From: Phascolarctos cinereus
Lineage: Eukaryota; Chordata; Mammalia; Diprotodontia; Phascolarctidae
Direction: 5' to 3'
NCBI RefSeq assembly: GCF_002099425.1
Contig: NW_018344057.1
Coordinates: 7,866,001 to 7,930,000, forward strand
DNA length: 64,000 nucleotides
Numbering within the stretch: position 1 is the stretch's first letter; each line of letters starts with the position of its first letter. A model generated the notes under the pieces. The model saw only the letters and a list, made by a program, of their open reading frames with translations, did no database searches and was not told where the DNA came from. Shown piece by piece: positions 11,352 to 22,217 of the stretch. The position numbers and the translations under genes were made by a program.

Positions 11352-11890
11352 AAGATAGACAGGGTGCTCAGGGAGGCCTAGCACCCTGGTGTAGCCTTTT
11401 CAAGGCTGCTCATCCACCTTTGATGTCCTCCTGTCACCTACCTCACACCTGGAGCTTCAGGAAGCTGTAGCATGTGCAGTGGCCACACCCTGAAAAAACT
11501 GTCTCAGCAGATAGCCTAACCAGCTTCAGGGCAACCAACAGGCCTCAGAACCATGGTGAGTTACAGCAGGGTCTACCCTAAGCATGTAAAGATTCCTCCA
11601 CTGGAATAGGCTGATGAGAACAATGTGTTCCAATAGCCATGAAGGCATCTGAAGCAGGTGCCGTGAAGTAGTTAAAGCTTGGTCAGACACCAAAGACACC
11701 AAGGTCATCTGCATCCTGGGCCCTTGCCAGTCATCTTGACTTTTGTCTTGCTACTGAACTTTCATGACTCTAAAAGAGAAAGTGAGGCTGATGCCTGTGC
11801 AACTCTTCCTCCCTTAAATCCAATTCACAGGCGAGTCAAGACATCACCCCATGATGTCACTGGTCCTCTTTGAAAGCAACAACAAATCAT
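11352..11890 (+). mobile_element. ~530-bp TTTGTCC-family repeat, copy 2
   Basis: Reverse-oriented relative to copies 1 and 3, starting at 'agggaggcctagcacc' and ending 'ggtcctctttgaaagcaacaacaaatc'. The AAC-rich end suggests a LINE-type 3' tail. A frame at 11679-11873 (plus, 64 codons) includes PVILTFVLLLNFHDSKRESE, closely matching the frame in copy 3 (PVILTLVLPLDFDDAGRESE). Confidence 0.7.
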
Positions 11891-12438
11891 AAGTATGGGA
11901 GCATATATGTCAACCAATCATTCTCAGCCTAAAGCCTGGTTATCTGTCAGAAGGAAAGATTGGAAGGGCTTAGAAATTAATTAGTGGAGATGTCAAAAAT
12001 TAACGTGCTACCTAATTGTCCCTAGGTACTTACATTGCTTTAAACTTTGTTCTGAACTTTCTTTTGTAATTTGGTAACTAATGATGAGTAAATATTTTTG
12101 AATCATACTTTTAATTGAGAGGGATTTTGCTTTTAAATGAGTCAAAAAGTGTGTTTTTCTCTTTGTTTTCATTTAACCAAGGTTTTGGGAAGCCCATCTG
12201 CACCATTAGATTGTAAACGAAACATCATTTCCTATGTGATGACAGTTATGCTAATTATAGTTCAGGTAAGTAGCTAGAAATACACTGCTTTCAAGAGAGA
12301 TAACATTGAAAATTCAAACTTATAAAGTGACTATAAACTCACTTGTCACATCCAAATTTACATGGGACATTTTTACCCTCACCTTACCATTACGTACTTT
12401 GAATACTTTCAAAATATAAATATACTCACAAGCACATA

Positions 12439-12443
<5 letters not shown>
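11891..12443. other. AT-rich unique sequence
   Basis: No repeat assigned. The stretch 12050-12280 has several AT-rich blocks (for example ATGCTAATTATAG near 12249) and could be conserved non-coding DNA. Confidence 0.35.
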
Positions 12444-12514
<71 letters not shown>

Positions 12515-12538
12515 ACACACACACACACACACACACAC
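12444..12538. repeat. Compound (CT)n(CA)n microsatellite
   Basis: About 66 bp of CT units followed by about 25 bp of CA units. It gives spurious Arg-Glu and Ser-Leu frames. Confidence 0.98.
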
Positions 12539-13183
12539 CCAGAATATAGTCACTTCACACCTTGGGGACAGGTATTTACTGGCTATAATGGCTTTAAACG
12601 GTTAATAATTCATAAGCACAATAAGGCAAAAAAAGTAAAACATGCATTCTAAAAACTTTATTTTTGTTATTATTTTTCATTATGAACTTAATCATCCACA
12701 GTCATTTGATATACTAAAAAGAGCAAAAATGAGGATTGAAGTGTAGTAAGTGTTACTTCTTGTGAAATTCTCTGATTTTCTCTGCCTAGCTCTGGTTGGG
12801 AATTCTGAGTTTGTTTCTGGCCATGTTAACCTATTACTGAAAGGACTTGGCATTTTAATAGGACACCATAAATTCTGGTTCCTTTTGTAAAACCTTTATC
12901 CTATGACAACAGGAGCACAAGGTGTTTCATCTGTTAAAAGAAGTGACAGCGTCCAGCTGGAATTCTCTTGGTATCAGCTCTTCAGGTGATGCTATATGAT
13001 TCTAATGAGGAATCAAGATGGACAGTCTTTTGCTACCCAAGTAGCATGACAATTCTGCTGCTGTTTTCCATCGTAAAGCATGGACTAATGTAAGTGGAGG
13101 AGAGACAAGGCTGGGGCAGTCGAGTCCCTGGTTGCATTTGCCTTTTCGATTTTTTTCTTTACTGATGTAAGATAAACAAGTAT
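12539..13183. other. No feature identified
   Basis: Unique-looking sequence. Part of a 130-codon minus frame (13002-13394) lies here, but it continues into an L1 3'UTR, has no recognisable domain and is most likely chance. Confidence 0.4.
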
Positions 13184-13226
13184 TGGGGCAGTGAGGTGCT
13201 ACAATGGGTAGAGCGCTGGCCCTGAA
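13184..13226 (+). mobile_element. SINE head, cut off after 43 bp
   Basis: GGGGCAGTGAGGTGCTACAA and the following 'gggtagagcgctggccctgaag' are the tRNA-like head of the common SINE. It stops where an L1 3' end begins, and no remainder of the SINE is visible beyond the L1. Confidence 0.75.
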
Positions 13227-13812
13227 GTTTTGTTGATTCTTTTTAAAAAATTTTCCTGCATTTTTACCACTATCTACCAACAAATAATCCATTCCCAGCT
13301 GCCAAATAGAAGACTTCATTTGTAACAAATAAGTATAAGGCAAAAAAAAGTAAAAGTGCTGACCATGTCTAAAAATGTGTGTTTCATCCTGCACTTCTGG
13401 TCTCTCTCAAGTGGTAAAAGACATGTCCTTCTGAATTCACCAGTCTTCTGAATTCTAGATTGTCACTGTGCTGATCAGAGTTCTGAAGTCCTTTATTGCT
13501 TTCCTTCATGTTATTGCAGTTATCACATAAATTGTTCTCCCAGTTATGCTCATTTTTGAATCAATTCATACACATCTTCCTAAGTTTCTCTAGATCCATC
13601 ATAGTCTTCATCTCTAGTGGAGTAATAATATTCCATGACATGAAATTCATATTTCACAATTTGTTCAGCCAATTCCCAACTCTTAGACATACAGTTTGTT
13701 TCTAGTTCTTTGCTAGCACAAAAAAAAAAGCTGCTGTATCTATTTTTGTACATTTGAATCAAGTCCCTCTGTCTTTTATGTATAATCAATCTAGTAGTGT
13801 CACTGGGTCATA
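13227..13812 (-). mobile_element. L1 3' end (ORF2 C-terminus and 3'UTR), 5'-truncated
   Basis: Antisense L1 landmarks on the plus strand, in order: 'agttatgctcatttttgaatcaattcatac', 'agtaataatattccatgacatg', 'ttgttcagccaattcccaactc' and 'gtgtcactgggtcat'. These are the usual end of ORF2 read backwards. The T-rich left edge is the remnant of the poly(A) tail. Confidence 0.7.
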
Positions 13813-13814
13813 TA

Positions 13815-13985
13815 CAGTACTCTTCACCAAACTGGACTTCTTGCTGTTTCTCACATACTATAGTCCACCTCCAATCTCCATTCCTTTGTGGCCTCCTTCA
13901 AAGCTCAGGTCAAATGACATGTCCCAGCTACTAAAGCTTCCCTCTCAAAATTGCCTCTTGTCTACTTTCTATACACTTAGATGTA
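13815..13985 (+). mobile_element. L2 LINE 3' fragment
   Basis: 'accaaactggacttcttgctgtttctcacatact' followed by 'tggcctccttcaaagctcaggtcaaatgacat' matches the sense L2 3' region. Confidence 0.7.
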
Positions 13986-13989
13986 TTTG

Positions 13990-14098
13990 AGAGCCAGCAT
14001 GGTAGTGGATAGCGTGCTGACCTCATAGACAGGAGAATTTGGGTTAAAGTCCTACTTCTCACATATTCTGACTATGTGACCTCTCACTGTGCTGAGTA
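13990..14098 (+). mobile_element. Old tRNA-headed SINE fragment
   Basis: 'agcatggtagtggatagcgtgctgacctcatagacaggagaatttgggttaaagtcctacttct ... ctatgtgacc' is a decayed head plus CORE start. Confidence 0.65.
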
Positions 14099-14107
14099 AT
14101 TGTCAAA

Positions 14108-14200
14108 GAGAAGAGTTCTTAATATTTTGTATGTCATGGATCCCTTTTGAAGTCTGGTGAAACCTATGAGCATTTTCTAAGGATAATGCTTTTAAATAAT
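14108..14200. mobile_element. Partial hAT-type element, same family as 6224-6455
   Basis: 'gagttcttaatattttgtatgtcatggatcccttttgaagtctggtgaaacctatgagc' shares the terminal block and interior order with the copy at 6224. The second half is missing, and retroviral sequence follows. Confidence 0.6.
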
Positions 14201-15890
14201 TGAAGCCAACACTAAATGTCAGTACGAGTTTATTGATAGCTCAGATTCTTATAATCTAGCCACTGCTCAATTTTTTACAATCTAGCCAATAGCTCACAGG
14301 TGCTCAGATTCCTTAAGAGTCTAGCTAATATGGCAGTTCTTTAATAAATCTTGCCTTTGGCTAAAAGAAGGCTTGGATGGAATTCTATTGAAAAGGATCT
14401 GCATGTTGTGATCTTGGGGTCCCAACACCCCTAAACCTCTAGGCTTCATAATATGGTTCCCTGCACTGGAAATTGCTGCCGAATCCCAAATTCTTCTTCA
14501 GCCAAGACTGGAAGGTCAGACAGTTCCAAGGCTCTTGGTCCAGTGATTCTGCTCGACCATGGACTTGTGCATACCTTCAGACTCCCTATCCAGAAGCGTA
14601 GGCCCGGTCCTCTCAATTCTTTCAGTGCCAGGGAATTGGGAAAACTTCAGGTACTTCTTTGGGCTTTTGGTTTTTTTGTTTGTTCCCCAAGGCTTATTCC
14701 CAAATCCTCCTTTAAGAAAGGAGGGACTTCTAGCCTCCGTGCCCACAAAGGGTCAATCTTCTTCAATTCTCAAAGATTCACCTTTGGGTTATCTTTTACA
14801 AAATAAGGAAAAATTTAGTTTCTCTAAAGAACCTAAAAAGAAAGGGCTGGTGTTCTTTTGCAAAACTGTTTGGCCTCAGTATCACCCGGAAAATTATGAG
14901 GCATGACTCATTTTGGGGATATTACAGCAACATACTCTCTCAGAGTTAGAACAATTATTGTAGCAGAAAAGGAAAATGGATGGAGGTTCTCTACATAATG
15001 ACTTTCACCAAATTTTCTCATGACCCCATTCTCAGACAAGATTGTAGGATGCTTGTAGCTAGAGCTGCCCCACAAATGGGGAATGCAGATCAACTAGACT
15101 TTTTGGAGGACCCCAGTGCTATAGCACCCCCCTCTTCCCATCCTCCATTAACACCACCTCCCCAGCTCCTATCTCCACCACATTCTCCCCTGGCCCCCCC
15201 CTGTTTCCCATGCCACCCCTCCTTCCCTTGGTTTTCCTTCCCTTTTCCTCTAGCCCACCTTCCTTCATTGCCTTGTTCACCTTCCATGTATCCTATCCTG
15301 CATTTCCTCCTCAGGCCCCCCGCTCCCGAGGTGACCCGTATTCAAGTTTTGGACTAGGGCCTTGCCTTGACACCTGCTCCTCAGGCCCTTTACCCCAAGG
15401 CAAGGACTACACAGGCCCCAGTCTCAATGTTATCTCCTCCCCAACCCCGACCCCTCCTCTGGTGCCAGCTACTTTTTCTCCTTGCCAGCCTGATCCCCTG
15501 GCTTTGTGGTCCAGTCCATTTCAGCCAGCATTCTCCAGTCCCTCACCCACAAGAAGTGGGACTTCCTATCTCCTTTCCTCCCTAGCCCCAGTTCCCACAG
15601 TGCCTTCAGAGCTTTTTCCCCTAAGGGAAGTTCCTGTCTCACGTAATGGGACAATTCTCCATTTCAGACCTCATTTGGGTCAAAGAGAAACTGGGGCTAT
15701 ACTCAGAAGATCCCACAAAGTTTACTGAGGGCTTTAGGGATGTGTCCCTGCAATTCGAGTTTTTTGGGGGTGAATTGCATGTCCTCTTCTCCACCTGTTG
15801 TATCACTGAGGAGAAGAGGAGAATCTGGGAAGAAGCCCAAAACTTTGGGGATGTTTAGCTAGCAATGACCCTCCAAAATGCCCCCCAGGA
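14200..15890 (+). mobile_element. Class I (gamma-like) endogenous retrovirus fossil: probable LTR end, leader and gag
   Basis: Old, broken retroviral copy. A probable 3' part of an LTR (about 14200-14420, with an AATAAA signal near 14343) is followed by a leader and a matrix-like block around 14770-14900. A long proline-rich stretch (about 15110-15620) is typical of the gag p12-like region of gammaretroviruses. A capsid N-terminal-like block lies at about 15640-15855. The order LTR, matrix, proline-rich, capsid is that of a gamma-type gag. The copy ends at the L1 junction near 15890; the rest of gag, pol, env and the 3' LTR are not present here. It carries several breaks and looks old. Open stretches here are remnants, not working genes. 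The left LTR boundary is uncertain. Confidence 0.7.
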
Positions 15891-15899
15891 AGAGCTGCT

Positions 15900-18028
15900 A
15901 TTTATATCCTTTGACAATTTATCAACTGGGGAATAGCTCACAAATTTATAAATTTGACACAGTTCTCTATATATTGAGAAATGAGGACTGTATCAGAGAA
16001 ACTTGCTTCAAAATTTTTCCCGGTTTCCTGCTCCCCCTCTAATCTTGGCTGCAATTGGTTTTGTTTGTGCAAAAAAGTTTAACTTGATATAATCAAAACT
16101 ATTAATTTTACATTTCATAGTGCTCGCTAGCTCTTGTTTGTAATAAATTCTTCCTTTTTCCATAAATCTGACAAGTAACATATTACATGATCCCCTAATT
16201 AGCTTATAATATCACCCATTATATCTAAACCCATTTGGCCTTACCTCTTTATATAGTATGAGATGTTGTCTATACCTGCCAAACTGTTTTCCAGTTTTTC
16301 TAGCAATTTTTGTCAAATAGCGAGTTCTTGTATCAAAATCTTGAATCTTTAGGTTTGTGAAACACTAGATTACTGTGGCCATTTACTACTGTGTATTATG
16401 TACCTAATACATTCCACAGATCCAACACTCTATTTCTCAGCCTGTACCAGATTGTTTTGAAGATCACCACTTTGTAATACAGTTTGATCTCTGGTACTGT
16501 TAAGCCACCTTTCTTCACTTTTTTTTTTCATTGAATCCCCTGATATTCTTGATCTTTTGGTCTTCCAAATGGATTTTTTTGTTTTCTTTTTCTAGCTCAT
16601 TAATTTCTTTTGTAATTTGATTGGTATGGCACTAAATAAGTAAATTAATTTAGGTGGAATTTTCATTATTATTATATTGGCTTGGCCTGCCCATAAGCAA
16701 TTAATATTTCTCTAATTGTTTAGATCTGATTTGTTTATGTGAAAAGTATTTTGTAATTACTGAGTTTGTCTTGGCAGGTAGACTCCTAAGTATTTTATAT
16801 TATCTGTAGTTATTTTAAATGGAATCGCTTTCCTAGTGCTGCTGGGCATTGTTAGTACTATATAAAAATGCTGATGATTTGTGTGGGTTTGTTTTATATC
16901 TTGCAAATTTGCTGAAGTTCTTAATTATTTCAACTAGTGTTTTGTTGATTCTCAAGGATTTTCTAAGTATACCATGATATGGTCAGCAAAGAGTGATAGT
17001 TTTGTCTCCTCATTACCTACTCTAATTCCTTCGACTTCCTTTTTCATATCTTACTGCTATAGCTACCATTTCTAGAGCAATATTGAATAATAGTGGTGCT
17101 AATGGGTATCCTTGCTTTATCTGTGATCTTATTGGAAAGGCTTCTAACATCCTCATTATGGATAATATTTGCTGTTGGTTTTAAATAATACTTATCAGTT
17201 TAAGGAAAGCTCAATTTATTCCTATGACTTCCAGTGTTTTTAATAGGAGTGAATATTATATTTTGTCAAAAGCTTTTTGTGCGTCTCTTGAGGTAATTAT
17301 ATGATTTCTGTCAGTTTTGTTATTGCTGTGGTGAATTTTGCTGACAGTTTTCCTAATGTTGAACCAGCCCTGCATTCCTGGCATAAATTCCACCTAGTCA
17401 TAGTGTATGATCTTTGTGATATATTGCTATAATCTCCTTGCTATTTTATTTAAATTTTGCATTAATATTCATTACGGAAATTGGTCTATAGTTTTCTTTC
17501 TCTGTTTTTGCACTTCCTGGTTTAAATATCAATACCATATTTGTGTACTAAAAGGAATTTGGTAGTACTCCTTCTTTGCTTATTTTCCCAAATTGTTTAC
17601 ATAGCATTGGAATTAATTGTTTTTTAAATGTTTTGCAGAATTCACTTATAAATCCATCTGGTCCGGGCAAAATTTAACTTTTAGAATTTTTATGCTATGC
17701 TTTTTGGTGCATATATGTTTAGTATTAGTATTACTTCATTGTGTATGGCACCTTTTAGTAAAATGTAGTTACTCTACTTATGATCTTAATTAAATCTATT
17801 TTGCTGTGTTTTGTCTGAAATCACAATTGGTGTTTCTGCTTTTTTTACTTCAGCTGAAGCATAATAGTTTTTGCTCCAGCCTCTTATTTTACTCTATGTG
17901 TGTGTGTCTGTTTCAGGTGTGTTTCTTGTAAACAACATATTGTTAAATTCTGGTTTTCGATTCATTCTGCTATCCATTTACATTGTAGTTCATCTTATTC
18001 ACATTCACAGTTATGATTATTAACTGTG

Positions 18029-18030
<2 letters not shown>
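15900..18030 (-). pseudogene. L1 ORF2 remnant (endonuclease, RT, C-terminus)
   Basis: Decayed ORF2, which in L1 encodes endonuclease and reverse transcriptase. Minus-strand landmarks: an endonuclease block near 17700-17950; the RT start near 17500-17560, reading like [15 protein letters not shown]; an 'NAGLVQH'-type block near 17360; and the catalytic FADD site at 16979-16990, which reads FADH, so the second catalytic aspartate is lost. Further blocks are VYLENP near 16960 and AGQANIIIMKIPPKLIYLFS near 16640-16700. Many stops and shifts break the frame. Dead copy. Confidence 0.75.

Positions 18031-18032
<2 letters not shown>

Positions 18033-18114
<82 letters not shown>
18033..18114. repeat. 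(TC)n microsatellite, ~82 bp
   Basis: Perfect TC run in the ORF1-ORF2 spacer of the L1. The L1 family has a GA-rich tract at this place, so the run probably grew from element sequence. Confidence 0.97.
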
Positions 18115-18116
<2 letters not shown>

Positions 18117-18233
18117 CTCCTCAAAAGTCTGTTTTGCTTCTGACCACTATTTCTCTTCATTTGCCCTTCCTTCTATCAGCCCTTATCCCTTCCCCCTAAT
18201 TCCCAGTAGGGTAAAACAGATTTTTTGTTCCCA

Positions 18234-18490
18234 ACTGTTGCTGTTGTTTTTATTCAGTTATGTCTGACTCTTCATGACCCAATTTGGGGTTTTCTTGGCA
18301 AAGATTAAGTGGTTTGCCATTTTCTTCTCCAATTCATTTTACAGATGAGGAAATTGAGGCAAACAGGTTAAGTGATTTGCCCAGAGTCACATAGCTGATA
18401 AGCATTTGAAGCCAGATTTAAACTCAGAAGATGAGTCTTCCTGACTCCAAAGCCCAGCACTCCAGCAAACTGTGCCACTTAGCTGCTGGT
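18234..18490 (-). mobile_element. CORE-SINE with RTE/BovB-like 3' tail, inserted in L1
   Basis: Antisense copy: the RTE-like tail 'attcagttatgtctgactcttcatgacc' comes first on the plus strand. 'tttggggttttcttggcaaag', 'ttttacagatgaggaaattgaggcaaacaggttaagtg', the CORE and finally the tRNA head 'gtgccacttagctgctg' follow. Short similar sequences (ccaactg / ccagctg) at the edges may be the target duplication. Confidence 0.88.
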
Positions 18491-18999
18491 CTCCAGCTGA
18501 ATGGGTATGTTATTCTTTCTTGATCCAATTGCAGTGAGAATAAGGTTCAAACATTACCTGCCATCATTTCCATCTTTCCCTCCACTGTAAAAGCTCTTCC
18601 TTGCCAGCCTCTTTTATGTGAGAAAAATTTCCCTATTCTTTCTCTCCCTTCCTTATTTTCCCAAAGCATCCCTTTTTCTCATTCTTTTATTTTTTTGAAA
18701 TCATCCCATCATAGTCATCTCACACCCATACCCACTGTCTACATATATGCTCTCTAATTGCCCTAACTATAATAAAATCCTTAGGAGTTATAGTTATCAT
18801 CTGTCCACATAGGAATGTAAACATTTTAACCTTATAGATTTCATTATTAATTCTCTTTCATATTTGCTCTTTTATGCTTGTTTTGAGTCTTCTGTTTGAA
18901 AGTCAAATTTTCTATTCATCTCTGGTCTTTTCATCAGGAATGCTTGAAAATCCTATATTTCATTAAATATCCATTTTTTCCCCTGAAGAATTATACTCA

Positions 19000-19960
19000 G
19001 TTATGCAGGGTAGGTTATTCTTATTCACAGTCCTCGCTCCTTTCCCTTCTGTAATATATTCCAAACTTCCAGTCCTTTAATGTGGAAACTGCTAAGTAGT
19101 GTGTGATTCTGACTGTTGCCCCATGAAATCTGAATTGTTTCTTTCTGGCTACTTGCAATATTTTCTTCTTTACCTGAGACCTTTGGAATTTGGCTATAAT
19201 ATGCTTGGTGTTTTCATTTTGGGATCTCTTTCAGGTCATTGATGGATTCTTTCAGTTTCTATTTTGTCCTCTTAATCTAGGATATCAGGGCAGTTTTCCT
19301 TGATGATTTCTTGAAAGATGATCTCTAGGCTCTTCCTTTGATCACAGCTTTCCAGGTAGTCCAATAATTCTTAAATTATCTTTCATTGATATGTTTTCCA
19401 AGAAAATATTTCCCTTTTTCTTCTATTTTTTCATGCTTTTGCTTTTGTTTTATTGTTTCTTGGTGTTTCATGGAGTCATTAGCTTCCACTGCTCAATTCT
19501 AATTTTTAAGGAATCATTTTCTTCAATGAGCTTTTGTACCTCTTTTTCCATTTGATCAACTCTGCTTTTTCAAGTATTCTTCTCTTCAGTGCATTTTTGT
19601 GCCTATTTTATCATTTGGCCAATCCTGTGTTTTGGTTTTTTTTTAAGATGCTATTTTCTTTAGTATTCCTTGGGCCTCTTTTACCAAATTGTTGACTCTG
19701 TTTTCATAATTTCCTTGTATTACTCTCATTTCCTTTCCCAATTTTCCTCCACCTCTCTTACTTGATTTTTAAAATTCTTTTTGAGCTCTTTAAGGAGTTC
19801 TTTTGAGCCTGTGACCAATTCACATTTTTCTTAGAAGCTTTGCATGTAGTTATTTTGACTTTGTTGTCTTCTGAGTTTGTGATTTGATCTCCTCTGTCAT
19901 CATAGTTCTTTTTTTGTTCATTTTTGTTGTTTGCTCATTTTTCCACCCTTTTTCTTGACT
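19000..19960 (-). pseudogene. L1 ORF1 remnant
   Basis: Minus-strand order: Lys/Glu-rich coiled coil (19960-19430), an 'IIGLPE'-type block near 19350-19390, and a C-terminal domain near 19090-19240 reading HIIAKFQ and VARKKQFRFHGATVRIT, which match the human ORF1p 'HIIVRF' and 'AAREKGRVTHKGKPIRLT' positions. The frame is broken. The paralogous piece at 50930-51950 has the same layout. Confidence 0.7.
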
Positions 19961-20574
19961 TTTAACCTTATGTTAAAGTTGTGCTCTGCTCCTTTGGTCC
20001 AAAGGTCACTTTCCCAAGCTGCAGGCCTTTCTTGATGCTGTTTTTAGCTCTGGGAGTCTGTAGGTTTTTAGTGCTGTCAAGGTGAGGTGTGGTCCCTGTT
20101 CTTCTGACCTGTGCGCTGATATCTACCCAGGAAGGGATCTCATTCCTCTGTAGCCACCAGTGCTATTATTTCTCCTGGCCCTGGTACTGTGCCCAGGTCC
20201 TTGCTTTCCTGTAGCCACAAGTGCTAATATTCCCCTCTGTCTTGGAATTGGGCACAGAGTCCCTACTAGTGACCACAAAACTCCTCTCTACCCTTGAACC
20301 AAGACCAGAGCCCCTTCTCCCCTGCAGCCATGAGAGCTATCATTCCTCTTAGGACTGCTACACAGAACTGAGAATGGACAATGCAATGAGGTGCTGAACC
20401 CAGCCCTAGCAAAGGGACCCATGCAATCTTCCAATGAGTTGTCTGATACACCATAGGTGTGCTGAGAGCTCTTAAAACTGCTGCTGTCATCAACACAGTC
20501 ACATCCAAGACACAACCTGTACTGTCTGTGCTGTGGTCATAAGACATGTAAAAATAATTTGCTTTTTAAAAAAG

Positions 20575-20625
20575 TGCTTAGCATATTGCATGGTACATAG
20601 TAGGTACTATACACATGTTTATTTC
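20575..20625 (+). mobile_element. MIR-type SINE tail fragment
   Basis: 'agtgcttagcatattgcatggtacatagtaggtacta' is the typical tail of MIR-type SINEs and of L2. Confidence 0.45.
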
Positions 20626-20738
20626 TTTCTCATTCCCTTTCCGCTGTGAAATTACAGATGCAAACCCCCACCACCACCACCAAAAAAAAAGAAAAAATTT
20701 TATGTAAATATTGGTTCCCCTGATTAAAAAAAAAATAA

Positions 20739-20845
20739 GCTCCTTGAGGGCAGACAGTGCTTCATTTTTCTGTCTTTGAATCCTTGGCACCTTGATCCAT
20801 TTCCAGGCACATACTAGACATGTAATAAGTTCTATTATGGTTTGA
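20739..20845 (+). mobile_element. L2 LINE 3' end fragment
   Basis: 'aataagctccttgagggcagacagtgcttcatttttctgtctttgaatccttggcacc' then 'aggcacatactagaca', the L2 3' terminus. Confidence 0.65.
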
Positions 20846-20980
20846 CTTAAACTCATCAGAGGTACCTAGGTGTTCTCCAGTCAACAACTGGGCAAAAAAA
20901 AAAAAAAAGAAAGAAAGAAAAGAAAGCAACCGTCTTTCTCTCAAAATGGGGGAGGGGGTGAAGAAGAGCCAATATATAAA

Positions 20981-21026
<46 letters not shown>

Positions 21027-21062
21027 CTATCTATCTATCTATCTTCTATCTATCTATCTATC

Positions 21063-21098
<36 letters not shown>

Positions 21099-21112
21099 CT
21101 ATCTGTCTGTCT

Positions 21113-21156
<44 letters not shown>

Positions 21157-21320
21157 CTATCTATCTATCTATCTATCTCTATCTATCTATCTATCTATCT
21201 ATCTTCTATCTATCTATCTTCTATCTATCTATCTATCTTTCTATCTATCTATCTATCTTCTATCTATCTATCTTCTATCTATCTATCTATCTATCTATCT
21301 TCTATCTATCTATCTATCTA

Positions 21321-21359
<39 letters not shown>

Positions 21360-21426
21360 TCTATCTATCTATCTATCTATCTTCTATCTATCTATCTTCT
21401 ATCTATCTATCTATCTATCTATCTAT
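20981..21426. repeat. (TCTA)n microsatellite, 446 bp, interrupted
   Basis: Mainly TCTA units with recurrent single-unit variants (TTCTATC, TCTCTATC) and two TCTG blocks (near 21104-21112 and 21320-21341). It gives long but meaningless Tyr-Leu-Ser-Ile frames of 160-194 codons on the plus strand. Confidence 0.98.
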
Positions 21427-21444
21427 GACATATACATATATGAA

Positions 21445-22060
21445 GGAAATCTGAAACAGAAATATTTTAAGATCTAGGGGTGAAGGGAAGAGACCAGGAA
21501 AGGCCTCCTGCAGAAGGTGGGATTGGAGACGTATCTTGAAGGAAACCAATGAGTCTAAGAGGAAGAGGTGAGAGGACAGAGCAATCCAGAGATAGAGATC
21601 AAAGATAGAGTCACATTCAAGGAACTGCGAGTAGGCCCATGTGTACCTGTGTCATATCATGCAGATCAATACAGTATGACACACTAGGAAGACTGGAAGG
21701 GATCAAGTTATAAAGCGCTTTAAACGCTAAACAGAGAAGTTTCTATTTGATCCCAGAGGTAATAAGGAGCCACTGGAGCTTCCTGGGCCATGGGTTACAA
21801 TGATCAGATCTTTAGAAAAATCACCACTGCAGAATGGACTGGAATGGGATGAGACTGAGTCAGGAAGACCAACTAGAAGACTATTAGCTTAGTCCAAGTG
21901 AAAGGTCATGAGGGCCTGAACTAGACAATGAGAGCCAGATTAGAGACGATTTAGAAGATGTGAGGAGGAAAGAAGTGGAAACATCTATAAAGGGATTTCT
22001 CAAGGAGTTCAGTCTAAAACAGAAGGAGAGATATAGAAGCATAACTAGCAGAGAAGATAA
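21445..22060 (-). mobile_element. L2 LINE, 3' half
   Basis: Antisense L2 landmarks on the plus strand: 'aaggcctcctgcagaaggtggg', 'attcaaggaactgcgagtagg', 'aggtaataaggagccactggagc', 'cagatctttagaaaaatcacc' and 'gaaaggtcatgagggcctgaac'. The order fits the L2 consensus reverse complement over about 600 bp. Confidence 0.75.
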
Positions 22061-22217
22061 GATCAAGTGAAAGAGGTTTTTGGTTTGTTTTTTCTTGATG
22101 TTGGGTTTTTAAGGATGGCAAAGATATAGCCATATTTGTAAGGTACAAGGAAGGACCCAGTAGACAGGAATGGAATGAATATAAGAGAGCGGGGATGATG
22201 GTGAAGTCTGCTTGAGA

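Larger units (their letters stand above)
15891..20545 (-). mobile_element. L1 retrotransposon, near-complete layout lacking the 3' end
   Basis: The longest L1 of the window. Minus-strand order: 5'UTR (about 20545-19960), ORF1 (19960-19000), a ~0.9-kb spacer (about 18950-18030), ORF2 endonuclease part (18030-17690), reverse transcriptase (17690-about 16600) and C-terminal part down to 15891. It then stops inside the ORF2 C-terminus against the retroviral gag. There is no 3'UTR, poly(A) tail or target duplication at that edge, so a deletion removed the junction. Between endonuclease and RT a few hundred bases are missing. The copy carries a SINE (18234-18490) and a (TC)n run in the spacer. Confidence 0.8.

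Noticed and set aside
12444-12538. CRISPR or satellite array
   Set aside because: Simple dinucleotide repeat without spacers; the same holds for all other arrays in the window.
13002-13394. 130-codon minus frame
   Set aside because: Runs from L1 3' sequence into unrelated DNA, has no domain, and no splice or promoter context.
15210-15728. 172-codon plus frame, Pro/Ser-rich, as a possible host gene
   Set aside because: It lies in the proline-rich region of a retroviral gag fossil, between matrix-like and capsid-like blocks.
20870-21454. 194- and 160-codon open frames rich in Tyr-Leu-Ser-Ile
   Set aside because: They are translations of the TCTA microsatellite; any period-4 repeat without stops gives such frames.
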